Part shown: positions 23,476 through 35,582 of the stretch, one piece after another
How the letters are laid out: each line of letters starts with the position of its first letter
Numbering within the stretch: position 1 is the stretch's first letter
Assembly (NCBI RefSeq): GCF_019649055.1
Contig: NW_026570266.1
Coordinates: 372,001 to 436,000, forward strand
From: Paramacrobiotus metropolitanus
Taxonomy: Eukaryota; Tardigrada; Eutardigrada; Parachela; Macrobiotidae
Direction of reading: 5' to 3'
Length of the DNA stretch: 64,000 bases
Notes under the pieces: model-generated
What the model was told of the DNA's origin: nothing
The model's input: the letters and a program-made list of their open reading frames with translations, nothing else
Database searches by the model: none
Position numbers and translations under genes: made by a program

Positions 23476-24172
23476 CTAAGACACCTTCACCGTTCGCTCG
23501 ACCAATTCAATGCGTTTCTTTTTTATGGACCTTCGGCCCTGATGTTTCTCCTTGTCAACAATGCATAACACCGTTGTTAACGCTTCCACCAGGTCGCCTT
23601 TTTCCTGCCAGTGTGAGTCATCTCCCCATTCTTTCTGGATGAGATTGTCAAACAACTCTTTTAATTGTAAGCGGACATCATATAGGTTCACTCGCAATTC
23701 CAGAAATTCCAAACCAAATGCTGTGTGGTTCATACGGCAGCAACTGATGCCATTTACCAAACCGATTAGCTGAAGAAGCTTGTCTTTCGTCGCTAGAAAG
23801 ACATGAGCGATTGGGAATTGCTTCTCCAGCGGCTGGGTCAGTCGAATAAGCGAGAGATCTACGTTGGATGTGTTGCAGGCCGTCATGTCGTAGCGGTATA
23901 ATCGAACGGCTCGCTTCTCAGCCCTGACAGAGCCAGATCGGTTGACGCTCGTCTGTTAGGATTCTTCGCATGTCGGGCGTTGATCTCTCTCAGTTGATCT
24001 TCCACGTTGTTGGGTAGCATCAGAGTGCAGTTGTTAAGTTTGCACAGCGTTGCCAAGATGGATTCAAACTTCATACGAGGATCGATGACGTTGTCCGTGA
24101 CCTTTAGGATGGCTTTACTAATGTCCATTAGGATGTTGGTGTCCAGAATCCCGACTGATGTTCCGGGATGGC
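23476..24172 (-). CDS. PIN-domain protein exon, SWT1-like, one frame change
   Basis: The minus-strand acceptor ATGTTCCAG precedes an exon opening TSVGILDTNILMDISKAIL, the first acidic motif of a PIN ribonuclease domain (D-T-N). LMLPNNVEDQLREIN follows as the second acidic helix. After a frame change near 23880-23950, VFLATKDKLLQLIGLVNGIS fits the third PIN motif. This arrangement resembles SWT1-type nuclear RNA surveillance endonucleases. The C-terminus ends in a basic stretch (RRSIKKKRIELVERTVKVS). A lysine-rich open frame at 24625-24353 on the same strand may be an upstream exon, but no clear donor links it. The frame change could be an indel, an assembly error or an unrecognised mini-intron. 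Confidence 0.5.
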
Positions 24173-24798
24173 CTGGAACATGAAATTATTTAATATTGCA
24201 CAAAACCGGCAATTTGGTCGGTCGACCAATCTTCGAAAATACCCTAACAAAACATGTGTTTAAAAGAATGATTGTTTTTGTTTTGTAGTTGTAGAAAATT
24301 TTGTAGTTGTCTAACATCAAGTACTTGGTTCTGGAATGAGGTTTTTTAAAAGCTACACGATGCTTAAATAAAAATCTTGTGAAATGCTGCTGCTGGCTGT
24401 CGTCCGTTGGCGTTGTTCAGGCAGCTGCGAATACCAGAGAGACTGATCAGCATCCAATAGGAAGAACGTTTCTAATTCCGAAAAAAATTCAAAGAAACTG
24501 TCAAAGCGTGACATACCCACCATTTCAGCGACCGTCACCAAGTCCGGATACAGCTGTGCTTTATGACGTTGCTTCGATTTGTTCGGTATTTTAGTAATTT
24601 TTGTAGCTTTCTTAGGTTTCGTCACTTTCTTGGTTTTCTTATGGTCAGCTATCGTTTTTGTGACGGTCGACTGCGTGCGTTCGATCTTGTGTAGTAATTG
24701 ACAACATAATATCGGTAAACCGCCAAAAGAAATTCGCTAACGAATTATTCGTACAGATTCGCCATAGAGATTAATGCAGCCTGATTAACTTGTTTCAG

Positions 24799-25877
24799 GG
24801 TGTGCCCGTTGTGGCGACTCATTCTGCAGGAATACGGCGCCAGGCGGCACATCATCTTCGATATCGGCCAGATCCGCCTGCGACAACAGGGCGCTGGGTC
24901 TGCCAACGATTTCAACTACCTCAGCGCGTGCAAACTGGTGCTGACGTTGGATGGGAATATCACAGGGCAGACGCGCTCGGTGGTGCTGATCGACGAGGAA
25001 AAGCATTACGATAGCAAGAACGACTTTTACGTCAAAATCCTCCTGATCCGTGACATCCTGGAAGCGAAGGGCCTGCGCCTGCCGCTGCTCATCGCCAAGA
25101 ACGGTGTTGATGCTGTACTGGACGGTCAGGAGCCGAGAATCTCGTTTCTCGGTCTCCGCTGCAACTCAACCGCCGGGAACTACCAGTGCTCCACGATATT
25201 TTCGCTGATGAAGTTTTGTCAGCAGTTGATTCTCCTCAACTACACGGCGTCCGATCGGAAAGGAAACTGGTCGCGGGTTAATATGTTCCATACGGATCCT
25301 AGTGTGCCGTGGCCCGAACACGATGCGGGGGTTGCGCGCGGTGATTTTGATGGGCAGCTGGACGCCGTTATTCCCCTTCTGCGCTTCCGCTCCACGGAAA
25401 CCCCTGCTGAACACTGCCAACGCTTTCTAGCCTCCGTCACCGACAACTGCCCGACTGTTGATCAGCGTATGTTGGAAAAGGTCACCGCGGCGCATGCACG
25501 CTGGGTGTAGACGCTGGTCTATCCGGATCAGTGGAGCGACATTCGACGATTTCTTCAGCTGTGAGTAATAGTGTTCTGAAGATTGATTTTACTCATTTGG
25601 GCATCATTACGCCAAGGCCACACAGCGCTATTATCAGGACGTCGCGGCTTGGCCGTTCCATTGCTGCGAAAACAAGATTATTCATTTTTATAACACTACA
25701 GTATTCTGCGTACAATATAATTTTCATCTTCTTTATTCTCAAGCTTGAATTGTATTCAACAGGTCCAGCGATCCCACCCAGACACAGCGTTGGGATGATG
25801 CGGATTTGCGGAAACTGGACGTCAGTACGCTCAGTAGACTGGCCATGCACATGCTAGACGGGTATTACAAAGACTGA
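24799..25877 (+). pseudogene. Divergent plus-strand F-box family copy (exons 4-5 only)
   Basis: After the acceptor TGTTTCAG, exon 24799-25560 starts VCPLWRLILQ and follows the family's exon 4 layout, including FCQQLILLNYTASD, VIPLLRFRSTETP and YPDQWSDIRRFLQL. An in-frame TAG lies at 25508-25510. The donor is CAGCT|GTGAGT. Exon 25763-25877 (after TTCAACAG) gives WDDADLRKLDVSTLSRLAMH and ends DGYYKD, the family's exon 5. Phases match across the intron. The exons are visibly more GC-rich than all other copies. No F-box first half or exon 1 lies upstream, where a minus-strand PIN exon intervenes. It is therefore a truncated, separately evolving copy. Confidence 0.65.
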
Positions 25878-26239
25878 ACCAAGAAGTTGTGTAAAATGCC
25901 AGTGATGACTTTGTTCGGTCCAATAATACTTCGTTTGTTTACGGCATTGCTACACATGTTCTGCATTAATGATTCTCTACTGCGTTTTTTCTCTAATGCC
26001 TTTTAATACTGCATAGAAACTGAATTCGTACGGTGCAGGTCATGGTGATTTGCACATAAAGAGTATGGTAACAATGGTCATTCATTATGGTCACAATTAT
26101 GGTTATTCATTATGGTCACAATTCACAAATGGGTGTGCTTGCATTGAAACCGGATTCTAGGGGTAGATTTCTGCAAGAAAACGGGTCAAACCATGCTCTC
26201 GGAATGCAGCCAACAGTCGTTGAACAAGGAAAACCGTAG

Positions 26240-26897
26240 TCGTTTCGTGTCAGCAAGACATATCGTTGTCGAGCTTGGTTAGCAATTTACCCCATTGCCA
26301 GTGACACTCAAAAGAATATCCGGCCACGCAACACACCAGCTGAGCAAATCTCATGATCTTCTGCTCTTCCAACGTCCGGATCAATTTGATATGTTCCGAC
26401 TGAATCATCAAGTTGATTATGGCATTCCTTTCTCCTGCATCCGGTAATACAGCGACGGTTGGTTAAATCGGAAGATGTTCAACAAGTTGCCACAAGTGAA
26501 CCATATGGCCGTTTTCTTCTGTTCCTAATGCGTCCGGTACAACGACGAGATACAGCTCCCGCGTGGCGAACGCCCCTCCTGTATTTCCAATCCCAAAGCA
26601 TCCTGGTCGGAAAATGTCCGGTCCGCCATCTGTTTAACGCAAAGCAACATGAACAGCGTTTTCTCTATACTTCGGCCAGTAGCAGCGTGGCTTCTACACC
26701 TGAATTAATCCAACCAGGCGCTAACGCGGAACAGTCCAAATCAACATACAGCATTTTCCCCATCAATATCCTGAATGTACGCCGCTATCCATAACGACGT
26801 CACCGTGACTGATCATCACAGTACTAGTGTTGCGCAGGTTGGCGTGGCGGTTATTGCGCTTTTCACATGAGAAAAAATCCGTAACAGACACTTTATT
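26240..26897 (-). pseudogene. Decayed exon 1 of the F-box family
   Basis: Fragments in shifting frames read DFFSCEKRNNRHANLRNT, YIQDIDGENAVC-like and SALAPGWINS, then MVHLWQLVEHLPI, MIQSEHIKLIRTLEEQKIMR and FAQLVCCVAGYSF. These follow the order of exon 1 in the intact copy. Several frameshifts and a stop after LPI mark it as dead. No further exons are attached downstream on this strand. Confidence 0.7.
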
Positions 26898-27917
26898 GCT
26901 AAGATGATGTGGTTTCCAATTCAAATGCCTACACAAACAAATGTGAGATGGGCGTTCAATTTTAGTTTTCCATGCCGAATCCATGATGGCCCGTTAGCGG
27001 CGCCGCTCTTCTCTTTAGCATGTGTCTGCATTGGGTCTGCATTGTGTCTGCGTTGTGTCAGCGCTGTGAATTCGCACAAGAACATTACGTACTCTGTAGA
27101 TAAGTACATGCATTCTTGATTGAGTCTTAATACCTGCTTAAGAGTTGCGCCCTTTTCAAAGTTGTCGAAAAGGAGAAAAAAATATTTTGTTTATTAAATT
27201 CATACAGGTCAACGCATAATTTATGCAGCTTTGCGCTAACTGCGTTTAGTTTGAACTCTGAAGATGCTTTTCTATTCAAGAAAAGCAGTGACCGAGAGAC
27301 GAGTACAGTAGAATACAGTAATACCGTAATATCAATCCTACCGACCTGACTCAACGACAGAGAATGAGCTGATAATTTCAATGTGGCAAAGCCAAGATAT
27401 TATATGTGTAAAACTACGATCTACGCGAAGCGAGAATACGACTGCATTCCGACGATATATGTTTAATAGTAAACTCCGACACTGCCAAACCCGAATGAGA
27501 ACGAACTCATGCCAAAATACTGCAACTCTCGGACTTATATGGACGCGAAGTGCATCCGGTTAGAAAAGCCAAAAGTATATCCGAAGACAAAAGGAAAATG
27601 CTAGAAAGTACAAACATGTACGAGTACTGATGGAAAACGTACTGTACTAAGCCGCTACCGTACACCATATGTATTCCGTCAGCAGCCAGAACCTGCATTA
27701 TAAAAAGGGGGAGGAAAATCACATAACCGATAACAAATAGTGATCGATTCCAGTTAATACATGGAAAACAAGTAAAAATGGTAGCGTGGGAGCTGTAAAT
27801 CCATATTAGCTAAATTCCTGGTCACTGCGACCCCGTACAGCCCCGCTCAGCGTTCAGACAAACAATCTAATATACCCACACAATCAACAATAATTTAGAA
27901 AACATTAACGAATCACC
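26898..27917. other. Intergenic spacer
   Basis: I see no supported gene. Short repeated words (TTGTGTCTGCGTTGTGTC) occur near 27030-27060. The open frames present do not match anything I recognise. Confidence 0.35.
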
Positions 27918-29398
27918 TTAGTACAGTTTAGGCTTAAACGGCAAATCCACGAACAGGTTCAGTATATGCATGAGGAATCGGGTGAGGCACAAGCTCTCGA
28001 AGTCCCGTAGATCCTCGGTTTCCCAGTAACTGCCGTTCAAAACTACCTTGTCAAATGTATGCCTGCAAAAAACGCTACATCAGAAAATAATTACTATGTC
28101 ATTGTTCGGTAATAAAAAACCAGCTGCTACGAAAACAACAACGAAGTGGTGCACGTACTTACAATTCCAGGAAGTTTCGGAAATACCACCATCCTTCAGG
28201 ATAGTCCACTGTTTCCGTCATCTTAACAATTTTTTAACGAATTTCCTCTTTAATGCATTCCACTGGAGGCAGATTGTCTTCCACAAACGCCATAAAATCT
28301 GGGAGAATATCATGACCATATGAATCCTCCGAGTAACCGAAACGCATTGTAGGAATTGTAACAGAAAGCGCAAAAGGACGGGTGCGGCCGTAATGACCTT
28401 TGTAACGCCACGGGCAGTCGCAAATAATGTCGGCAATGATGTAGTTGCAGACCACCAGTTTCCGGCAACACGGTCGTAAGCTAGGCAGATGCATCAGGAA
28501 ATGGTCTGAGGGAGTACTACCGCAAACAAACTCATACGGGACAACCCAGTTGTGGATGATGATTGTGGATAGCTGGAGCTTTTTTAGCTTGAGAAGAGAG
28601 GCCACAATGCATAGTGTGTTATAAATGTCTTCGCCACGTCGACCCAAATTGATAAGCGCTAGTATTTTCGTGGACTGTTGCACGCTGCGATCAATCAGGC
28701 AACTATAGTAATAGTCGGCCGTTTCTCGCAGACCTAGTGGACAATTCTGGATGGTCTGGAAGTCGATTACCACTACTTTCAGGTTGGAGGCGGTTTCCAA
28801 TGTCGCCTTCCACAGGTGACACACTCTGCAGGCATTAATAGTGTTTATTGAATAACTTAACAGAAATCCTAGGGTAAAAAAACCTCATGCCTATTGAACA
28901 GAGCCTGCTATGCGTTGTTTGTACGATTTCGAAAATCTTAATCCAGATTTACCTTACAACGGATAGTATTGCTACCCTACCGAGTAGTTGTCAGGGGGCG
29001 ATTACGGCTTACGAATTACGAGAGCACCATAAGTATCAACATCAAAACGGTGACTTAATACATACAACGGGCAAACGTTAGAATATATGTCTCGTAATTT
29101 TCTCACCGTGTTAAAACAGCGCGAGAACGACAGTCCAGTTGTAAAAGTACTTCCGATAAGGCACTGGTGCCAAAATTCCGGCCATGATCGACGTTTTGTC
29201 TGTAAATTTGATGAAGTATCACCACTCCCCGTCAGGCGTTAGCGAACGCGACGAATAAACAGATTGTTATAGGCTATGCCCGCCGGAATTTTGCCTTTTA
29301 AGTTTTTTGTGTATTCAATGTCGCTAATCATTTTTGGAACATCGGATTCGGGAACGTTGGATGCAGTCGCGGCCCGGCATGTGTAGATTGGACGGTGT

Positions 29399-29560
29399 AC
29401 GAGGACCACTGGGTGCTGTGAACATACCCCGCGCGATTAGGCTGCGATGAACAGCCGGTTTAAGCCGTAGCTCCCAACGCTACTGATATCACAGTCTGAA
29501 TGCCTGTTCATTACAGCCTAATCGTGCAGGGTATGTTCACAACACCCAATGGTCCTCATA
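29399..29560. repeat. Foldback element, arms about 46 bp
   Basis: The left arm 29399-29443 (GAGGACCACTGGGTGCTGTG...) and right arm 29514-29560 are imperfect complements. Inner TGAACA/TGTTCA words pair too. It lies in intron 2 of the 27.9-30.8 kb copy. Confidence 0.7.
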
Positions 29561-30530
29561 GTCAATGAGTCATGCAACTAACCTGAATGAGTTATCTGGC
29601 GAAGTTCCAATTGACGATCCGTTTGCTCGCAGGTTCGGCTCCAGAAGCGCATGGCATGTATATTTTTAGTGGAATCATTTCGGTGTGGGCAAGGTTTAAA
29701 CCACTCTCTGGTAAGACAGTCCAAAGTCATCGAACGCGGCAAACCAAAACCGTTCTGTGCGAAAGCTATAAAAGAGAGCAACAAAAATTTCGCAAATTCC
29801 TTGCAGAAATTTAAGTGTAGGGACGCAAAATACAAAACGTTAAGAAATATGTTTTACTCCAGAATTTATCCATTCACGCTAAACCAACAATTAACGTTAC
29901 ATGTTATCACTGCCGGTATAGCGATACCTAGCGTGCAGGTGTTCCATCGTGCTTCCAGTTCGCTATCTGCGGAAGTGTAATACTGAAGCAGGTTCTCCGC
30001 CGCTGCTGAAAGTTTCCGTTCCCAATCCCCAGAGATCAAAAGCTTCCACACATTCCGGTCCATATTCAGAAATCTTTTCCACTTATCAGTTCCCACAAAA
30101 AGCCACACCATCGTATTGTCTTCGAGCTTTACGAAAAATCGATCCCCTCCATATCCGTTATAATCACTATCATACCCAGCCGCGCTAAAGACCAAATGAA
30201 CAAATCTCAACATCTCCAGCTCTTTGATGTCCTGAATGAGGTCGATGTATTGCGACTGAATGGCCAGTTTGATGACGGGTATCTCAAGTAGACGTCCACA
30301 CAACGATGGCTCTTCAGACGGGAGAACCTCCACAACTTGCCATAGATGTACAAGGTAGCGGATTCCCGCTTCCTCGGTCACATCGGTCCGAACAGCGTAG
30401 AGAACTGGCACATCATTATCGAGCAATTTCGCAGGACGAAAAATATGAGGTTCGTCTTGAGAGTTACGTACAGCGACGTGTATGATGCCGGTTTCTCCGA
30501 TACGGTGGACGTAATGATAATGCTCCCATA

Positions 30531-30592
30531 CATTGGATGGGAGCATTATCATTGGATGGGAGCATTATTGGATGGGAGCATTATTGGATCCA
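30531..30592. repeat. Short tandem expansion inside an exon
   Basis: The unit ATTGGATGGGAGCATTAT occurs about three times in a row (with small variations) within exon 1 of the F-box copy, replacing the short stretch seen in relatives between WIH and the VWEH motif. It breaks the frame. Confidence 0.75.
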
Positions 30593-30754
30593 GCACGGTG
30601 CTAGCGCTGTACAGTCGAAATCAACGTAAACATTATCGCCATCGATATCCTGAATGTACGCCAGCATCCACACACCATCATCGCGATTAACCAGTACCGT
30701 GTTCCCCATGTTGGCCTGGCGACGCCTGCGCTTCCCACGTGAGAAATAATCCAT

Positions 30755-31690
30755 AATCCCAGGAATGGTGCGGAGCGGCCAGTTGTTTGAACTTTTTTCT
30801 AGTGCAGTATTTATAATTACGATGACGATGTTTTTGAGGAATACTCAAAACTGTTAAAGTGTCTCTAAAACCATTATTTGAGCAGATGCTACCCGGCTGT
30901 ATGTTCTGAGTCGTGCTCTCTGTGCATACTCGTACACCTTGGCATACACCTGGATATCTCTATTGAATTAACCGCTCATAGGTGGCGCTCCCGGTGTTTT
31001 CATTTCGACAAATTGCCGTTGTTCTTGCACTTGCTAAGCATTTACGGCTTTTGTGCTTAAATAAAGAACATTAAGTTTATCCAGCATGGCTCAGGAGTAC
31101 TGTTAATACGGAAACAGGGCTTTCCCAGTTTTTCTTTGAACGACGAAGTGAGTCTAAAACGCGCACACAATCAAAATCGCGCGCAAAATCTGTGCGGCGT
31201 TATTGATGTAGGTGGTCCGTTGGCAATCAAGTGAATGTCAGCACGTAGTTAATATAAACCGTAGTTAATATAAACCGTAGTTAATATAAACCAACAGGAT
31301 CGGGTAGAAATCGTTCGCAGCTTGTGCGAGGGAATGCCAAAACTTACTGTGCATTACTTCGGCAAATTTCTAATCCTAAACGCTGAAGAAAAGGTCAAGG
31401 TTTTCCGGGAGGAGTCTGTCTCGGCATTCTCTGTTTGAAATACTGTACAGTATAAAGAAATCAAATTACGAGTATCAACCCGGCTGTGCCCGGGGTATTA
31501 AAGAATTTTTTACCGAAGTTGAAATTCACAGCATTAAAAAAATAATGATGTGGTAGTGATTCTAAATTATAATTTTGAACATTTTTGGTACAGTAGTTTA
31601 AAATTCAAAGGCTAGGTGCAGATTGTACCAGTTGGGCATGACTCAGCGCTTCTCTGCGGTCTGAGAAAGGTGGTTGCCTCTGCGACATGG
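30755..31690. other. Spacer with a 16-bp triple tandem repeat
   Basis: GTAGTTAATATAAACC is repeated exactly three times at 31245-31260, 31261-31276 and 31277-31292. I see no gene in the rest. Confidence 0.5.
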
Positions 31691-32632
31691 TGACGTGTAC
31701 GGGCGTTCCTACGCACACATCGGACTACTACTTTACTACTTTCGCCCCTAGGCTTAGGCTTAGGCTTTACTACAACGACTACTCGAGTCATGACTCCGAG
31801 CCCGAGTCGACACTTTTATGAAATCTCCAGAGAACTTTGACCGCGACTTGCCATTTCGACGTGACCGCGTGTCCATGACGTAGCTTAACCTATTTTTCTC
31901 CTGTACTAGCTGACCCCTTGTTCTGATTAGTCTATGCTGTATTGATGCGATCTTTGATTAGTCCACGTGTATGTGATCGAAGTGTATTGGCTAGATTTAT
32001 ATCACTATTGTTCTCAGACCGTACCTGCGTGTGCGAAGAGCCAGTACCCACCTGCGAGTGCCCAGGGCTATATAAGGCGCCGGTCGCCTACAGTAATGTC
32101 AAGAGTTATAATCCCAACAAAACTACAGACTTGTTCTCGATGTTATTAACTTCACGGTTTTGCTCTGGTCTTCTCCCTCCAAGTGAAGATCCTGCTAACT
32201 GACCTTTAGGTGACCTTTCACCAAAGCCAGGGGTTTTCCCTCTACTTCGTCGACGTGAATTATCATCTTCGGATTGTCTCGTGACGTAATAGGTTACCCA
32301 CTAGCTCCCACTTGCATCCTGTGACCTTTCGGTCGCTTCGATCTTCATGCCCTGTAGCGCCAGGTTGATGGATTTCTCATATCGCTTCGGCTACCATCTA
32401 GCGTGAGGACAGCTAACGTATTCTTCTCCTTCCAGCATAGTTCTCTTGTTTGCAGCAGGGATTCCGGGTTCCAGTCTTCTTCATCTTCGCACGTCATCAA
32501 GGATACTTCAACCATCTTCAGTCTGTCCTACCAGTTTGAGATATAGAGTGCTCTATCCCGATTGTGTCGTGGTCTGAGAAGTGGATAGCAAAAAAGCACG
32601 CAACGTATACTTTTCTTTCTATTTGCACGACA
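31691..32632. mobile_element. Solo LTR, copy 2 (942 bp)
   Basis: It starts TGACGTGTAC, ends GCACGACA, and is flanked by the duplication ATGG (31687-31690 and 32633-32636). It has the same body as copies 1 and 3, with TATATAA at 32069-32075. No internal genes. Confidence 0.85.
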
Positions 32633-32636
32633 ATGG

Positions 32637-33526
32637 AGCAGTTTACTTCATATGTCTACAACTTTGTGACAGCCAATTTACTCATATTTGGCGCATTTGA
32701 TAGGTCCTGCATATAGTAAGCTTATGCGCCTTGATTCATCGTCCACAGGTTCAATCTTGAATTTAAAAATGAAAGCATTTGCAACTTCCGGTCAGTAACA
32801 GGGCCGGAATGAGTTGCGCCAGCTCACATGTGCACGAAACTGCGCCCGGTCAGCCATGTTGGTGACTGGTTGTTTGACCACAACATCGTTTCTATTGTTG
32901 CTGTTCCTATTTCACTAGGAGAAAACATTGAGCTTTGAGGTGTTATTATGAAGTAGACACTAATTTAAGATGAGTGCTTTGGCATAATATTCGACTTATC
33001 TTATATAAACTTCGTAGAACTTTCTCAAATTTTGCAGCGTTTTTTTATTCAGTGTATCGGTTTTCTGTTACGTTTCAACAAAAAACAAAAATGCTGTGTG
33101 AAAAGAGCAATCTTTGCTCTATCGAATGCTGGTATAGTTGCAATAACATCGCCTGTTATAGTTCTCTAAAAATTGCCGAACTTTAATGGTGCTTTTTGCA
33201 TCTAGCACACGGTGCCGGGTTAAGTAAGTTATGGAAGCCTGAATATTTTCATAAATTCACGGCTGGTAACATTAGCTACTTAATAGATTCAAATGCTCGT
33301 GTGAACATAACCTTAGCATTTGCATACCAATTCTGTGTACTTCGCTTTGACCATTATTTCGAACGGTTGCACTGTACGAATCAATATTTCTACCACCCAA
33401 TATACACATTTACCCGTGTTGGTCTACGGCTTTTACACTCGGCATTTGAGTCAGCGCACTCACTCAGCTTACATGATAATCCGTATGCTACATGCAGCAA
33501 TCTATGTGACTCTATGCGTTTCAGTT
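32637..33526. other. Spacer between two solo LTRs
   Basis: AT-rich, with an open frame at 33196-33528 that shows no recognisable domain. It is not an internal retroelement region: the flanking LTRs have different target duplications, so they are independent insertions. Confidence 0.5.
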
Positions 33527-33530
33527 AGCC

Positions 33531-34490
33531 TGACGTGTATCGGTACTACTTTACTACTTCTACCCCTACCGATACGGCTTGGGCTTTACTACAGCTTCTA
33601 CGCGAGTCCTGACCCCGAGTCTCTATTTCGACTTCTCAGAAATCTCCGGCAGAGAACTTTGACCGCGACTTGCCATTTCGACGTGACCGCGCTTCGATGA
33701 CGTAGCTCAACCTATTGTTCTAGTGTACTAGCTGACCTCTTGTTCTTATCGGGCCACATGTGTGAATGCCTTCTAGATGCTCTCTTTAGATTAGTCCACG
33801 TGTCCTCAGATGTCTCTTATTGGCTAGCGTTTAGATCCCTATTGTTCTGAGATCCGTACCTGCGCGTACGAAGAGCCAGCACCTGCGAGTGCCCAGGGCT
33901 ATATAAGGCGCTCGTCGCCCACACAAATGTCAAGAGTTGTAATCCCAACAAAAGTAGAGGCTTGTACTCGATCTGATTAACTTTAGGCTTTTGCTCTGGT
34001 CTTTTCTTTCCAAGTGAGGTTGTTCAAACTGACCTCTGGGTGACCTTTCACCTATTGTCAGGGGTCATTCCTCTATCTCGTCGACGTGCATTATCATCTT
34101 CGAATAATCTCGTGGCGTAACAGGTTACCCACTTGATCCCACTTGTTTGCCATGACCTTTCGGTCCCATCATCTTCATGCCCTGTAGCGCCAGGTTGATG
34201 GATTTCTCATACTCATACGCTTCGGCTACCATCTAGCGTTGGACAGGTAACGTATAACTTTCTCGCATCTCTCTTGTGTTTTCCTTTCGTGCTTTCAGCA
34301 GGGTTCCGGGTTTCTGACTTCTCCTTCATCCTCGCATAGGATCTCATACTTGTACATCAACATCCTTGAACTTTCTCTCCATGAATTACATAAGAAGTTG
34401 AGATTAAGAGTAGCTCTATTCCCGATTGTGTCGTGGTCTGGGAAGTGGTATCAACAAAGCATACAACTTCTCTTTTGATATTGCACGACA
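33531..34490. mobile_element. Solo LTR, copy 3 (960 bp)
   Basis: It starts TGACGTGTAT, ends TTGCACGACA, and is flanked by AGCC (33527-33530 and 34491-34494). TATATAA lies at 33900-33906. Its body is closest by eye to copy 1. Confidence 0.85.
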
Positions 34491-34494
34491 AGCC

Positions 34495-35582
34495 TGTTCA
34501 AGTAATCGCCCGCTAGAGTGGCTGTGAATCTGGCCGACTGTTAGAAATATTGACTCGCACAGTGCAACCGTTCGAAATAATGGTCAAAGCGAAGTATGCT
34601 TTAACGAGAAGTTATACCGTGTTCGTGGTCTGAGCGGCAGAATCGCTTGTGCGCGATGCGCACAACGTTGATATCATAACCGTTACAGCTTATAACATCC
34701 AAAATGGTTCTACTACAGATTTTAATGAGAGAAAAAAATCTTCGTATTTGTTAAACTTAAAAATTCTGGTGTTTTGTCCTCTGAATTTTCAAAATGTAAT
34801 AACTAATTTCATTGTTTTCGGAAAAATTCCGATTTACCATAGAACCGGTGTACACAAGAATAGCAAAAACTCTGAGAAAAGTTTTTGTGTTTAAATTTTA
34901 AAATACGTTCAAAACTTGCATTTTTGTGCACCGGAAGTCACTTTTATTTTTTTGTACGGAGTTAGAAAGCAGCTATCGAAAAAAGCCTCCCTAAAGTTGT
35001 TAGCAAATGATTTTTCTATAAACTGATCAAATATCAGATTTTTATTAGCTTTCCTGATTTAAAAATAGATTTTACGAATTAAAGTTCTGAAATTGTTGAG
35101 TATGCAGCGAAGAACTTTCTTTGTTCTGCATTTTCCCCGAAACTTTCGCTTCAGCGCCCGCAGTGCCGCCACATTCAGTTTGCACATATAAGGTGAGAGT
35201 GGCCACTGGTGAGCGCTCACGGATCCGTGTTATGTCTGCCCTTTGTCTCATGGCTTTGTTATCTTTTCGTGTCCTCACTGACTACACAAAGTTTTGGCCT
35301 GCTCCCTATCACACTCACCATTGGGATTTTATTTCAGTGGCGCTGTTTGTTTGCTGCCAGCTGTGGTCATCCAGCTGGACGCTTTTGCCACAGGTGGCAG
35401 CAGAGCAGAAAGATCGCCAGCCTGCCCAAACGACAGAAATATCAAACAAAAAAAATTTCATAGCACTTTAAATTGAAATCAGATCGATCTAAACTTTGGT
35501 CTGATGGCAGACCAGACCAAGTTGATTAGAGCTACAAATTTTCGAAAATCGAAATTTTGATAATCCAACAATGGTATAATGT
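34495..35582. other. Intergenic spacer
   Basis: No supported gene. Plus-strand frames around 35121-35471 are open, but I find no domain, splice partner or paralogue for them. Confidence 0.35.

Larger units (their letters stand above)
27918..30754 (-). pseudogene. Five-exon F-box family copy with three lesions
   Basis: Exons: 30754-29927, 29765-29583, 29199-29107, 28825-28163 and 28062-27918, all with recognisable splice sites. Lesion 1: a short tandem expansion (about 30531-30592) interrupts exon 1 right after the YVDFDC...CWI core and shifts the frame. Lesion 2: exon 3 is 93 nt instead of 94, a 1-bp deletion before SEVLLQLDCRSRAVLTR. Lesion 3: exon 4 has a TAA where the relative reads EIREKF. 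Otherwise it is well preserved: exon 2 gives NGFGLPRS...WFKPCPHRND...RTCEQ, exon 4 starts VCHLWKATLE, and exon 5 ends FKPKLY. A foldback element lies in intron 2. Confidence 0.8.

Noticed and set aside
32637-33526. Internal region of an LTR element between the LTRs at 31.7 and 33.5 kb
   Set aside because: The two LTRs have different target duplications (ATGG and AGCC) and the interval has no gag, pol or primer-binding site.
35121-35471. Plus-strand frame of 116 codons
   Set aside because: No start context, domain, splice partner or paralogue. Overlapping frames of similar length are open as well.
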